Source: an uncultured Erysipelotrichaceae bacterium (GTDB taxonomy: Bacteria; Bacillota_I; Bacilli_A; Erysipelotrichales; Coprobacillaceae). From it: a stretch of DNA of 64,000 nt. The stretch lies in contig CAMTOK010000001.1 in NCBI GenBank assembly GCA_947074115.1, forward strand, positions 1 through 64,000. The letters are read 5' to 3'. The first letter of the stretch is position 1. Each line of letters starts with the position of its first letter. The notes under the pieces are model-generated. The model made no database searches and was not told the origin of the DNA. It saw only the letters and a list, made by a program, of their open reading frames with translations. Positions 1 to 7,901 of the stretch are shown piece by piece. The position numbers and the translations under genes were made by a program.

Positions 1-206
1 CAATGGTTGAAGAAACAACAGTTGAAGAAGTTAAACAAGAAGAACTACCTGTTGTTGATGAATTAAAAGCAGTTGAAATCACAGCATCTACTAATGAAGA
101 AGATGAAGAAGATGAAGAAGATGAAGATGAGGATTATGATTACGATCCTAAATATGATGAAGACATCGATTATGATGAATTCGATAAATATTACGATGAA
201 AATTAA
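1..206 (+). CDS. nusA: NusA C-terminal end (partial)
   Basis: The open frame runs in from the left edge, so only the last 67 or so residues are visible and the first Met seen is probably internal. The tail is extremely acidic, with runs of Glu/Asp and several Tyr. I call it NusA from context: ylxR, ylxQ, infB and rbfA follow, the classical nusA-infB operon. NusA is the transcription elongation, termination and antitermination factor that binds RNA polymerase. No S1 or KH domain lies inside the window, so identification rests on synteny. An acidic C-terminal extension is plausible for NusA, but the sequence alone would not prove it. Confidence 0.7.
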   Translation, partial: MVEETTVEEVKQEELPVVDELKAVEITASTNEEDEEDEEDEDEDYDYDPKYDEDIDYDEFDKYYDEN

Positions 207-217
207 GGGGTGATTTT

Positions 218-472
218 ATGAGAAAAATACCTTTAAGAAAATGTGTAGCAACTCAAGAACAATTACCAAAAAAAGAACTTATTCGTGTTGTTAGAAATAA
301 AGAAGGAGAAGTCTTTGTTGATGCAACAGGTAAAATGAACGGAAGAGGCGCTTATATTAAGCTTTCGTTAGAAGCAATCGAATTGGCTCAAAAGAAAGGT
401 GCTTTAAAACGTTCACTTGAAGTTGAAATACCTGATCATATTTATGAGGAATTGAAAACTTATGTTAAATAA
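218..472 (+). CDS. ylxR: YlxR/RnpM family RNA-binding protein
   Basis: An 84-residue basic protein of the DUF448 family. The N-terminal RKIPLRKCVA segment and the later GRGAYI stretch are typical of YlxR, a small nucleoid or RNA-associated protein; a Bacillus member has been described as an RNase P modulator (RnpM). The start has a good GGGGTGA Shine-Dalgarno 5 to 8 bases upstream. It lies 11 bases after nusA and overlaps ylxQ by 11 bases, so it belongs to the nusA-infB operon. Length is normal for the family. The family call is confident; the cellular role is known only from relatives. Confidence 0.93.
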   Translation: MRKIPLRKCVATQEQLPKKELIRVVRNKEGEVFVDATGKMNGRGAYIKLSLEAIELAQKKGALKRSLEVEIPDHIYEELKTYVK

Positions 473-809
473 TGATGTACTCAATTTGCTTGGACTTGTT
501 AGTCGAGCAAGACAAATGGTAACAGGTGATGTCTTATTAAAGGCTATACGACAAGGGCAAGTTAAACTCGTTATTATCGCACAAGACGCCAGTGATAATA
601 CAAAGAAAAAGTACCAAGATAAGTGTTCTTTTTACAACATTGAATGCATAGTTATAGGCAATATTGATCAAATTTCTCAAGCTATCGGAAAAGACAATCG
701 CGTTGCGATTGGTATTAAAGATAAGGGCTTTGCTGATAAAATAAAATTTAAGATAGGAGGTAGAGTTTATGGCAAAAAAGAATACACAACCAAAAAAGAA
801 AGGGAATAA
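462..809 (+). CDS. ylxQ: YlxQ, L7Ae-family RNA-binding protein
   Basis: A 115-residue protein of the ribosomal L7Ae/L30e fold. The first 100 residues show the family pattern: [14 protein letters not shown] near the N-terminus, then [11 protein letters not shown], then VAIGIKD. These proteins bind kink-turn RNA; the YlxQ branch always sits between ylxR and infB, as here. It overlaps ylxR by 11 bases and runs 41 bases into infB, whose Shine-Dalgarno (AGGAGG, 755-760) lies inside this gene, which suggests translational coupling. The C-terminal 15 residues encoded in the overlap are Lys-rich and probably unstructured. Confidence 0.9.
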   Translation: MLNNDVLNLLGLVSRARQMVTGDVLLKAIRQGQVKLVIIAQDASDNTKKKYQDKCSFYNIECIVIGNIDQISQAIGKDNRVAIGIKDKGFADKIKFKIGGRVYGKKEYTTKKERE

Positions 810-2622
810 TAATAGAAAGAAACTAATTTCTAATATTCCAGATAAAAATAAGAAAGAAAAAGTTGTTATTGAAGGTATTGTTGAATATGAAGAAGGGATA
901 ACAGTAGGTGATTTAGCTGAGAAAATCGGTCAAACACCAGCAAATGTTATTAAAATCTTATTCATGTTAGGGACAATGGTAACAATTAACTCATCATTAA
1001 ATGATGAACAAGTTGAATTAATTTGTTTAGAGTATGGTGTTGAGTGTAGTAAAAAAGTTGTTGTTAGTGAAGTTAACTTCGAAGAGTTAGAAATCGTTGA
1101 TGACGAAACTGATTTATCACAACGTGCTCCAGTTGTTACAATCATGGGACACGTAGACCATGGTAAAACAACATTATTAGATTCTATTAGAAAATCTAAA
1201 GTTGTAGATGGAGAATTTGGTGGGATCACTCAACATATTGGTGCATACCAAGTTGATGTAGATGGTAAAAAAGTTACTTTCTTAGATACACCAGGCCATG
1301 AAGCATTTACTGCAATGCGAGCAAGAGGTGCGCAAGTAACAGATATCGTTATTATCGTTGTTGCAGCTGATGATGGTGTTATGCCTCAAACAAGAGAAGC
1401 AGTAGACCATGCTTTAGCAGCAAAAGTACCAATCGTTGTTGCGATCAATAAGATCGACAAAGAAGGTGCTGATATTGAAAGAATCAAAGGTGAAATGAGC
1501 GAACTTGGTTTAATGCCTGAAGAATGGGGTGGAGATGTCGTTTACTGTCCAATCTCTGCAAGACAAGGTTTAGGAATTGATGAGTTATTAGAAACATTAA
1601 CTGTTGTTGCTGAACTTGCTGATTTAAAAGCAAATCCAAGTCGTTATGCATACGGAAGCGTTGTAGAGGGTAGACTTGATAAAGGTAGAGGTCCTGTTGC
1701 AACACTATTAGTACAAAATGGTACATTACGTGCTGGAGATCCAATTGTTGTTGGTACGGCATTTGGACGTGTTCGTCAAATGTTAAATGACACTGGTAGA
1801 GAAATTAAAGAAGCAGCACCATCTACTCCAGTAGAAATCACTGGTTTAAATGAAGTTCCTGTTGCTGGTGATAAGTTCATGGCATTTGAAACTGAAAAAA
1901 TGGCAAGACACGTTGGTGAACAAAGACAAAAAGCAAAACAAGAATTAGATCGTGGAGCAAATACTGCGATGAGTTTAGATGACTTATTCTCTCAAATGAA
2001 AGAAGGAGAAATTGTAGACTTAAATATTATTGTTAAAGCAGACGTTAATGGGACTGCTGAAGCAGTAAGAGGTGCTTTAGAAAAAATTGATGTAGAAGGT
2101 GCAAAAGTACATGTCATTCGTTCAACTGTAGGTGCAATTAGCGAATCTGATGTTTTACTTGCAAGTGCTTCAAGAGCAATTATTTATGGATTCAATGTTC
2201 GTCCTGATGCTAACGTAAGACGTAAAGCAGAAGAAGAGGGTGTAGAAATCCGTTTACACAATATCATCTACAAGATGGTTGAAGAAATTGAAGCAGCGAT
2301 GAAAGGTATGTTAGCTCCTGAGTTTGAAGAAGTTGTTACTGGACAAGCTGAAATCAGACAAGTTATTTCTGTTTCTAAAGTTGGGAATATTGCTGGATGT
2401 TATGTTATTGATGGTTTCATCAGGAGAGATTGTGGAATTAGATTAATTCGTGAAGGCGTTGTTATCTATGAAGCAAAATTATCTTCATTAAAACGATTCA
2501 AAGATGATGCTAAAGAAGTAGCTACTGGTTATGAATGTGGTATGACAATTGAAAACTACAATGATATCAAAGAAGGCGATATTATTGAAGGTTATATCAT
2601 GAAAGAAATCGAAAGAAAGTAG
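769..2622 (+). CDS. infB: Translation initiation factor IF-2
   Basis: A 617-residue GTPase that places initiator fMet-tRNA on the 30S subunit and promotes subunit joining. A short Lys/Asn-rich N-terminal segment leads into the IF-2N domain (about residues 40-90), then the G domain with P-loop GHVDHGKT (127-134), DTPG (173-176) and NKID (227-230), followed by domains II, III and the fMet-tRNA-binding C-terminal beta barrel. It is about 100 residues shorter than B. subtilis IF-2, all missing from the N-terminal linker, as is common in reduced Bacillota and Mollicutes. The start is fixed by AGGAGG eight bases upstream. It is part of the nusA operon. Confidence 0.98.
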   Translation: MAKKNTQPKKKGNNNRKKLISNIPDKNKKEKVVIEGIVEYEEGITVGDLAEKIGQTPANVIKILFMLGTMVTINSSLNDEQVELICLEYGVECSKKVVVSEVNFEELEIVDDETDLSQRAPVVTIMGHVDHGKTTLLDSIRKSKVVDGEFGGITQHIGAYQVDVDGKKVTFLDTPGHEAFTAMRARGAQVTDIVIIVVAADDGVMPQTREAVDHALAAKVPIVVAINKIDKEGADIERIKGEMSELGLMPEEWGGDVVYCPISARQGLGIDELLETLTVVAELADLKANPSRYAYGSVVEGRLDKGRGPVATLLVQNGTLRAGDPIVVGTAFGRVRQMLNDTGREIKEAAPSTPVEITGLNEVPVAGDKFMAFETEKMARHVGEQRQKAKQELDRGANTAMSLDDLFSQMKEGEIVDLNIIVKADVNGTAEAVRGALEKIDVEGAKVHVIRSTVGAISESDVLLASASRAIIYGFNVRPDANVRRKAEEEGVEIRLHNIIYKMVEEIEAAMKGMLAPEFEEVVTGQAEIRQVISVSKVGNIAGCYVIDGFIRRDCGIRLIREGVVIYEAKLSSLKRFKDDAKEVATGYECGMTIENYNDIKEGDIIEGYIMKEIERK

Positions 2623-2630
2623 GTCTTATT

Positions 2631-2978
2631 ATGGTCATGAAGAAGGATAAGTTAAATCATATTATTCAAAGAGAAATTTCATCTATTCTTCAAACAGAAG
2701 TCAAAGATCCAGCAATTGGATTTTGTACAATTACTGATGTAGATGTTACTTCTGATTTGTCATATGCTAAAATCTATGTCACTTTTCTAAATCCTAATCA
2801 AAAGAAAAGTTTAGAAGCATTAGAAAAATCAAAAGGATTTATTAGAAGCTTATTAGCAAAACGCTTAACAGTTAGAAAATGTCCTGAGTTGATTTTTATG
2901 ATTGATAAATCATTAGAATATGGAAATAAAATTGATAATATTATTACTGGACTTAACGTTCAAGAAAATAATGATTAA
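2631..2978 (+). CDS. rbfA: 30S ribosome-binding factor A
   Basis: A 115-residue KH-like protein needed for late 16S rRNA 5'-end maturation and cold growth. Recognisable features are the N-terminal helix with QREISSILQTEVKDP, the ITDVDVTSDLSYAKIYVTF strand pair and the closing DKSLEYGNKIDNII. It starts 8 bases after infB; a second in-frame ATG at 2637 is also possible, but TAGGT fits the first better. It is the last gene of the nusA-infB operon and is followed at once by a strong terminator hairpin. Confidence 0.96.
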   Translation: MVMKKDKLNHIIQREISSILQTEVKDPAIGFCTITDVDVTSDLSYAKIYVTFLNPNQKKSLEALEKSKGFIRSLLAKRLTVRKCPELIFMIDKSLEYGNKIDNIITGLNVQENND

Positions 2979-2980
2979 CG

Positions 2981-3010
2981 AAAAGACGTTACACGTGTAA
3001 CGTCTTTTTA
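2981..3010 (+). terminator. Rho-independent terminator of the nusA-infB operon
   Basis: A near-perfect hairpin with arms AAAGACGTTACAC and GTGTAACGTCTTT runs straight into a T tract, three bases after the rbfA stop codon. Confidence 0.93.
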
Positions 3011-3068
3011 ATATCTTAAAAATGAGTTGAGATATGTATGTGTGAGAGTTAATTTATTGTCATTATCA

Positions 3069-3097
3069 TTCTCAATAATTGAAAATAGTGGTATACT
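3069..3097 (+). promoter_or_regulatory. Sigma-A promoter of nagA
   Basis: TTCTCA (3069-3074), 17-base spacer, TATACT (3092-3097), with an extended -10 TGG directly before it. TSS is expected near 3104, just ahead of the Shine-Dalgarno. Confidence 0.55.
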
Positions 3098-3114
3098 AAT
3101 ACAAGGAGGAATTT

Positions 3115-4248
3115 ATGATGAAAACATGTATAACAAATGGAAAAATTATTTTATTAGATCAAGTTGTAGAAAAAAATTTAATTATTGAAGACAACTTAAT
3201 CACTGATATAACTGAAAATATTCCAGAAGACGCAAAAATTATTGATGCGAAAGGATTATTTGTTAGTCCTGGATTTGTTGATGTCCATACTCACGGGAGA
3301 GGTGGAAGTGATTCAATGTATCCAACATATGAAGATTTAAATCAAATTTCGAAAACAACTTTAGAATCTGGAGTGACTTCTTTTTTACCAACAACAATGA
3401 CAATGCCAGTTGAAGATATATATAAGGCAGTTGTTAATATTGTTGATAGCCAAGGTAAAGTTGATGGGGCTAAAATTATTGGAACTCACTTAGAAGGGCC
3501 ATTCTTCAACTCAATGTATAAAGGGGCACAACCTGAAGAATGTATGATTTTACCTACTGTAGAAAATTATAAAGCATTAGTAGGTGAACATGAAAAAATC
3601 GTTAAGAAAATCTCTTTAGCACCAGAATTAGAACATACATTAGAATTATTAGAATACTTAAAAGATAAGGGTGTTTCAGTTTCATTAGCACACACAAATG
3701 CAACTTATGAAGAAGCTCAAACTGCAATTGATGCAGGAGCAAATTCAACAACACATACTTATAACGCTATGACTGCTTTAACACATAGAGCACCTGGAGT
3801 CGTAGGAGCAAGCATGATTAACGACTCAGTTTATGCAGAATTAATCTTAGATGGAATCCACGTTCATTTTGCTGCTGCAAAAGTATTATTACGTGCAAAA
3901 GGTAAAGAAAAACTCATTTTAGTTACTGATTCAATGGAAGCTGCAGGATTAGAAGATGGAACATATAAATTAGGAACGCAAGCGGTATTTGTTAAAGATG
4001 GAAGTGCACGATTAGAAAATGGTGCTTTAGCTGGATCTATCGCTTCAATGAATAATGTTGTCAGAAATGCTTATCAAAATTTAGGTTTAGAGATTAACGA
4101 TGCTGTCCGTTTAGCATCATATAATCCAGCACAAAGCATTTATGAAAATAATATTGGAGAAATCAAAGTTGGAAACTTAGCAGATATCATCTTATTTAAT
4201 GATAATATTGATATTCAAATGAAAATCGTAGAAGGGATTGTGAAATAA
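3115..4248 (+). CDS. nagA: N-acetylglucosamine-6-phosphate deacetylase
   Basis: A 377-residue amidohydrolase that removes acetate from GlcNAc-6-phosphate, the entry step of amino-sugar catabolism and cell-wall recycling. Metal and substrate signatures are DVHTHG (first metal-binding His pair), HLEGPF, SLAHTNAT, THTYNAM and VTDSMEAAG, in family order and at full length. AGGAGG lies 5 bases before ATG 3115 and 8 bases before an in-frame ATG at 3118, so either may be used. The stop overlaps the next gene by one base, which indicates a two-gene operon. No nagB lies nearby. Confidence 0.96.
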   Translation: MMKTCITNGKIILLDQVVEKNLIIEDNLITDITENIPEDAKIIDAKGLFVSPGFVDVHTHGRGGSDSMYPTYEDLNQISKTTLESGVTSFLPTTMTMPVEDIYKAVVNIVDSQGKVDGAKIIGTHLEGPFFNSMYKGAQPEECMILPTVENYKALVGEHEKIVKKISLAPELEHTLELLEYLKDKGVSVSLAHTNATYEEAQTAIDAGANSTTHTYNAMTALTHRAPGVVGASMINDSVYAELILDGIHVHFAAAKVLLRAKGKEKLILVTDSMEAAGLEDGTYKLGTQAVFVKDGSARLENGALAGSIASMNNVVRNAYQNLGLEINDAVRLASYNPAQSIYENNIGEIKVGNLADIILFNDNIDIQMKIVEGIVK

Positions 4249-5129
4249 TGAACTACGTTTTAAAGAATGATAATTTTGAAGCAACTTTAAATCCTAAGGG
4301 AGCAGAAATCATAAGTATGATTTCATTAAATACAGACATCAATTATATGTGGAGAAGGGATTCTGAATGGTGGGCGAATAGTGCACCAATCCTTTTCCCA
4401 ATTGTTGGGGCTATTAATAATAATGAATGTCGTATTGATGGTGAAACTTACTCTATGACACAACATGGATTTGCAAGACATCAATCATTTGATGTCTTAG
4501 AATATGATGATCAACATATTGTTTTCTCATTAAAACAAAATGAAGAAATTCAAAAACAATATCCATATTTATTTGAATTAAAAGTAACATATACACTAAA
4601 CGAAAAATCATTATCATGTTTATGTGAAGTTGTTAATTTAGATCATAAAGAAATTCACTTCCAAATCGGTGGACATCCTGCTTTCGCTTGTCCGTTCCAT
4701 GAAGGTGAATCGTCAAATGATTACTACTTAGAGTTTGAAGAAAATGAAACTTTAGACCAAAAAGTTATTGATGTTCAAAGAAAAGGAATGAGTAGAGAAA
4801 CAATTCCTTTCTTAAAAAATGAAAAAAGATTCTTTGTAAGACAATCGATGTTTGAACATGATGCTATCGTTGTTCAAGATTTCAAATCTAAATATGTCAC
4901 TTTAAAATCTCTAAATCATAACAAATCAATTCGTTTTACAATGAATAATTTTGATCATTTAGGAATCTGGACTGGACCAAAAGTTGGTGGTCTATTAGCC
5001 ATTGAACCATGGGTTGGTCATATTGACTATGTTGATTTTAATGGAGAATTTAAAGATAAACAAAGTTGTGTTGCTTTAAAAGAAAAAACAAGTTTTAAAT
5101 GTGAATTCATTATTGAAATTAACGAATAA
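4248..5129 (+). CDS. Aldose 1-epimerase family protein
   Basis: A 293-residue galactose-mutarotase-like beta-sandwich protein. The markers are TQHGFARHQSF, containing a conserved His/Arg pair, GGHPAFACP with the second His, and LAIEPW near the C-terminus, where Glu is the general base. It converts alpha and beta anomers of a hexose or hexose phosphate; the exact sugar cannot be read from the sequence. It overlaps nagA by one base, so it probably acts on the amino-sugar or a related sugar imported with it. LacX-like is a possible subfamily name. Confidence 0.88.
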   Translation: MNYVLKNDNFEATLNPKGAEIISMISLNTDINYMWRRDSEWWANSAPILFPIVGAINNNECRIDGETYSMTQHGFARHQSFDVLEYDDQHIVFSLKQNEEIQKQYPYLFELKVTYTLNEKSLSCLCEVVNLDHKEIHFQIGGHPAFACPFHEGESSNDYYLEFEENETLDQKVIDVQRKGMSRETIPFLKNEKRFFVRQSMFEHDAIVVQDFKSKYVTLKSLNHNKSIRFTMNNFDHLGIWTGPKVGGLLAIEPWVGHIDYVDFNGEFKDKQSCVALKEKTSFKCEFIIEINE

Positions 5130-5167
5130 TGACTTCATTTGACATTTCTATTTGTTAAAATGGGAAT

Positions 5168-5338
5168 ATGAAAATAAAAATAATCGAAAAAACGCACGAG
5201 TTAGACTTAGAAGACGCTGTTAATCAGTTTATTAGTGACAGTTCACCAGACATAAAAAATATTCATTATGAAGTTGCTATGATTTCCCATAATGGAGAAT
5301 TAGAGTACAGCTTTAGTTGTCTTATTGAATATTTATAA
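5168..5338 (+). CDS. Cse60-like small sporulation protein (DUF2758)
   Basis: A 56-residue ORF: an N-terminal KIKIIEKTHE strand, a central acidic helix and a C-terminal strand ending in FSCLIEYL. The pattern of a short beta strand, then E/D-rich DLEDAVNQFI, then a YEVAMIS strand resembles the Cse60 family, which in Bacillus is a mother-cell (sigma-E) gene of unknown function. An extended -10 (TGTTAAAAT, 5153-5161) with TTCATT 16 bases upstream could drive it. The Shine-Dalgarno is weak (GGGA). Family call is from recall of the pattern, so moderate confidence. Confidence 0.6.
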   Translation: MKIKIIEKTHELDLEDAVNQFISDSSPDIKNIHYEVAMISHNGELEYSFSCLIEYL

Positions 5339-5356
5339 TTCTAGTCATCCATAATA
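5327..5356 (+). promoter_or_regulatory. Putative sigma-G/sigma-F (forespore) promoter
   Basis: GAATA (5327-5331), 18-base spacer, CATAATA (5350-5356). Both boxes match the B. subtilis sigma-G consensus GHATR / CATAMTA exactly and the spacing is standard. It points at the DUF1540 gene at 5375; expected TSS is near 5363, at the first bases of the Shine-Dalgarno. Confidence 0.5.
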
Positions 5357-5374
5357 ATAGCGGAGGTGATTTGG

Positions 5375-5524
5375 ATGCCTAAAGAAGTAAAATGCCAAGT
5401 TGAAAACTGTAAACATAATTGCCATGGTTCATGTGAAGCAACATGTCTTAAGGTGAATACATGTCAATGTTCTAAAGCTGTTAATAACGAAGAAACTGAA
5501 TGTGCAACATTTGAATTGAAATAA
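5375..5524 (+). CDS. DUF1540 small cysteine-rich protein
   Basis: A 49-residue protein with eight cysteines (residues 7, 12, 16, 20, 24, 30, 32, 43) arranged as in DUF1540: CQVENCKHNCHGSC, then TCQC, then a closing CATFEL. The Cys/His layout suggests a small metal-binding domain, probably zinc; that is inference. It has a strong GGAGGTGATT Shine-Dalgarno. The gene stands alone between the Cse60-like ORF and rsuA, and is followed by its own terminator. A sigma-G/F-type promoter upstream suggests forespore expression. Function of the family is unknown to me. Confidence 0.85.
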   Translation: MPKEVKCQVENCKHNCHGSCEATCLKVNTCQCSKAVNNEETECATFELK

Positions 5525-5542
5525 GGCTGAAAAGCCTTTTTT
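5523..5542 (+). terminator. Terminator after the DUF1540 gene
   Basis: AAGGCT-GAAA-AGCCTT with a GAAA tetraloop and T tract; it overlaps the stop codon. Confidence 0.9.
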
Positions 5543-5565
5543 CATTACTTAAAGCGTGGTATAAT
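5537..5565 (+). promoter_or_regulatory. Promoter of the rsuA operon
   Basis: A perfect extended -10 element TGGTATAAT (5557-5565); the -35 region is only T-rich, which extended -10 promoters tolerate. It lies 23 bases upstream of the rsuA start. Confidence 0.6.
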
Positions 5566-5588
5566 CTTGTTATTGAAAGAGGAATTTT

Positions 5589-6302
5589 ATGAGATTAGAT
5601 AAATATTTAGCGAACAGTGGTGTTGGTACCAGAAAAGAAGTCAAAGAATTTATAAAAAAAGGGCATGTCACTGTTAATGATACAATTATAAAAAAAGATA
5701 GTTACCATATAGATCCAAATACTGATCATATCTATTTAGATGAAGAAGAAGTTATATATGAAGAATTTGTTTATTATATGCTAAACAAACCACAGGGGTA
5801 TGTAAGTGCGACAGAGGATAACGTTTATCCAACTGTTATAGATTTAATACATGAATCATATCATTTAGATTTGTTCCCCGTAGGAAGATTAGATGTTGAT
5901 ACAGAAGGATTACTATTGATCACAAATGATGGTCATTTAGCACATCAATTGTTATCACCAAAAAATAAATGTCCGAAATGTTACTATGCGATAATTGATG
6001 GTGTCGTAACTGATGATGACGTTATTGCTTTTAAGAATCGTATTATGATTGATGATTATGAATGCTTACCGTCAGAATTAAATGTATTAGATACGACTGA
6101 TTCAACATCACAAATTGAAGTTATTATATATGAAGGTAAATATCATCAAGTAAAAAGAATGTTTGAAGCGGTTGGAAAAAAGGTAACCTATTTACAAAGA
6201 TTATCAATGAAAACATTAACTTTAGATGAAAGTCTTCCCCTTGGTGAATACAGACGATTAAGTGAAGAAGAATTAAAAGAATTAAAGAATAAAGAAAGAT
6301 AA
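5589..6302 (+). CDS. rsuA: RsuA-type 16S rRNA pseudouridine synthase
   Basis: A 237-residue RluB/RsuA-family enzyme. An N-terminal S4 RNA-binding domain (residues 1-60, MRLDKYLANSGVGTRKE) is followed by the catalytic domain with GRLDVDTEGLLLITNDG, in which the first Asp is the nucleophile. Length and a single S4 domain fit the RsuA branch, which modifies 16S rRNA (U516 in E. coli). RluB-type action on 23S rRNA cannot be excluded. It starts an apparent operon with trmB 11 bases downstream. Confidence 0.9.
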   Translation: MRLDKYLANSGVGTRKEVKEFIKKGHVTVNDTIIKKDSYHIDPNTDHIYLDEEEVIYEEFVYYMLNKPQGYVSATEDNVYPTVIDLIHESYHLDLFPVGRLDVDTEGLLLITNDGHLAHQLLSPKNKCPKCYYAIIDGVVTDDDVIAFKNRIMIDDYECLPSELNVLDTTDSTSQIEVIIYEGKYHQVKRMFEAVGKKVTYLQRLSMKTLTLDESLPLGEYRRLSEEELKELKNKER

Positions 6303-6313
6303 GGTAGAGTGTA

Positions 6314-6964
6314 GTGAGATTAAGAAATAACCCTAAAGCTAATGATATATTAGCAAGTGAACCAAGTATTGTTATAGAAACTCCAGAGGATCATAAAAAC
6401 AAATGGCATTTAGAATTTGGTAATGATCATCCCATATATATTGAAATCGGAATGGGTAAAGGAAATTTTATTATTGAGAATGCAAAGCGTTATCCTGATA
6501 TAAATTTTATAGGAATTGAAAAATACCCAAGTGTCTTAGTTGTCGCTTTATCGAAAGTGTTAGAGGAAGAGAAACTTCCGAATTTAAGATTAATGAAATA
6601 TGATGCACTTGCATTAGGTGCTGTTTTTGGTAAACAAGAAATTACACAAATTTTCTTAAACTTTAGTGATCCATGGCCTAAAAGTCGTCATGAGAAAAGA
6701 AGATTAACATATAAGTCATTCCTAGATGTTTATAATACTATATTGATTGATAAAGGTTCAATTGTATTTAAAACGGATAATCGATCTTTATTTGAATATT
6801 CATTATACTCAATGAATAACTATGGTATGCAATTTCAAGATGTTTGTTTAGATTTACATAATAGCGAAGGTTACGAAGATAATATCTTGACTGAATATGA
6901 AAGAAAGTTTTCACCATTCGGTCCAATCTATCGTATAGATACTAAATTTAAAGGAGTAGAATAA
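6314..6964 (+). CDS. trmB: tRNA (guanine-N7-)-methyltransferase
   Basis: A 216-residue SAM-dependent enzyme that makes m7G46 in the tRNA variable loop. Evidence is the IEIGMGKGNFI SAM-binding loop, the FLNFSDPWPKSRHEKRRLT block that is diagnostic for TrmB, and FKTDNRSLFEYS. It begins with GTG (6314), preceded by AAGGTAGAG; no ATG is as well placed. It is followed after one base by the thioredoxin gene, the trmB-ytpP-ytpR neighbourhood known from Bacillus. Confidence 0.96.
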   Translation: MRLRNNPKANDILASEPSIVIETPEDHKNKWHLEFGNDHPIYIEIGMGKGNFIIENAKRYPDINFIGIEKYPSVLVVALSKVLEEEKLPNLRLMKYDALALGAVFGKQEITQIFLNFSDPWPKSRHEKRRLTYKSFLDVYNTILIDKGSIVFKTDNRSLFEYSLYSMNNYGMQFQDVCLDLHNSEGYEDNILTEYERKFSPFGPIYRIDTKFKGVE

Positions 6965-6965
6965 A

Positions 6966-7280
6966 ATGAAAAAAATTGAATCAAAAGAAATGTTCTTAGA
7001 GAATATTCAAGAACAAACAATGGCTGTCTTTTCTGCAAATTGGTGTCCAGATTGCCATTTCCTAAAAACTTATATTGATGATTTAGTTAACAGTAATCCT
7101 GATTGGAATTTTATTTATATTGATCGTGATCAAAACGTTGACTTATGTATCGAGTTAGGAATCTTAGGAATCCCATCTTTTATTGGATATAATAAAGGTG
7201 AAGAACTTGGTAGATTTGTTGATAAGAATAGAAAAACTCAGGCAGAAGTTCAAACATTTATGAATGGACTTGTTGGGTAG
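6966..7280 (+). CDS. ytpP: Thioredoxin-family protein (YtpP-like)
   Basis: A 104-residue thioredoxin fold with active site W26-C-P-D-C30 in place of the usual WCGPC, and the conserved cis-proline segment GIPSFIGY. There is no signal peptide, so it is cytosolic. It lies between trmB and ytpR, as ytpP does in Bacillus, which supports orthology. The family is thought to take part in thiol exchange, including bacillithiol or CoA thiols in some hosts, but the partner cannot be read here. Confidence 0.87.
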   Translation: MKKIESKEMFLENIQEQTMAVFSANWCPDCHFLKTYIDDLVNSNPDWNFIYIDRDQNVDLCIELGILGIPSFIGYNKGEELGRFVDKNRKTQAEVQTFMNGLVG

Positions 7281-7288
7281 GTGACCAT

Positions 7289-7891
7289 ATGATATTACAT
7301 GCATTTTATAATAATAAAGATATTGGTGATATTTTATTAGTCAGATTAACAAGTAATAAAAATACAACGCACTATGTGACAAATAATGATGTTGTATGTT
7401 TGTATAATAAGGAAGAACTTATAGGGTTTAACATAAAGAACGCTTCATTATATTTTTTGGGTTTAAATTCAAATCTAGTAAAAATAGACGAAACTTTTGT
7501 TAAAGAACTAAATAGCGTTTTATCAAAAGAAGGGTTAGAGCATATAGAATATGTACCTCAATCAACTTTTGTTGTTGGTAAAATCGTCCAATTAGAACCA
7601 CACCCAGACAGTGATCATATGAATGTGACACAAGTTGATGTTGGAAGTGAAGTTTTACAAATTGTTTGTGGTGCTGCAAATGCTGTTGTTGATTTAATGA
7701 CAGTTGTTGCACTTAATGGTGCAGTAATGCCTTCTGGTATGGTGATCAAACCATCTAAATTAAGAGGGGTTCCTTCATCTGGGATGTTATGTTCAGGAAA
7801 GGAATTAAATTTAGAAGGTGATCTAGGAAAGAAAGGTATTTTGGAATTAGATCAAAACAAATACGTAGTTGGAGAAGCGTTTAACATATAG
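7289..7891 (+). CDS. ytpR: YtpR, tRNA-binding-domain protein
   Basis: A 200-residue protein with two parts: an N-terminal 90-residue region special to YtpR and a C-terminal OB-fold tRNA-binding domain like that at the start of PheT and end of MetG. The latter shows VGKIVQLEPHPDSDHMNVTQV, QIVCGAANA and GMLCSGKEL. The protein probably binds structured RNA; no enzymatic motif is present. It is eight bases from the thioredoxin gene and followed closely by an unknown gene, all on one transcript. Confidence 0.92.
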   Translation: MILHAFYNNKDIGDILLVRLTSNKNTTHYVTNNDVVCLYNKEELIGFNIKNASLYFLGLNSNLVKIDETFVKELNSVLSKEGLEHIEYVPQSTFVVGKIVQLEPHPDSDHMNVTQVDVGSEVLQIVCGAANAVVDLMTVVALNGAVMPSGMVIKPSKLRGVPSSGMLCSGKELNLEGDLGKKGILELDQNKYVVGEAFNI

Positions 7892-7901
7892 GAGGGATAC
7901 T

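Noticed and set aside
5139-5161. TTGACA and TAAAAT before the Cse60-like gene as a sigma-A promoter
   Set aside because: The spacing is only 11 bases. The weaker TTCATT with 16 bases and an extended -10 fits better.
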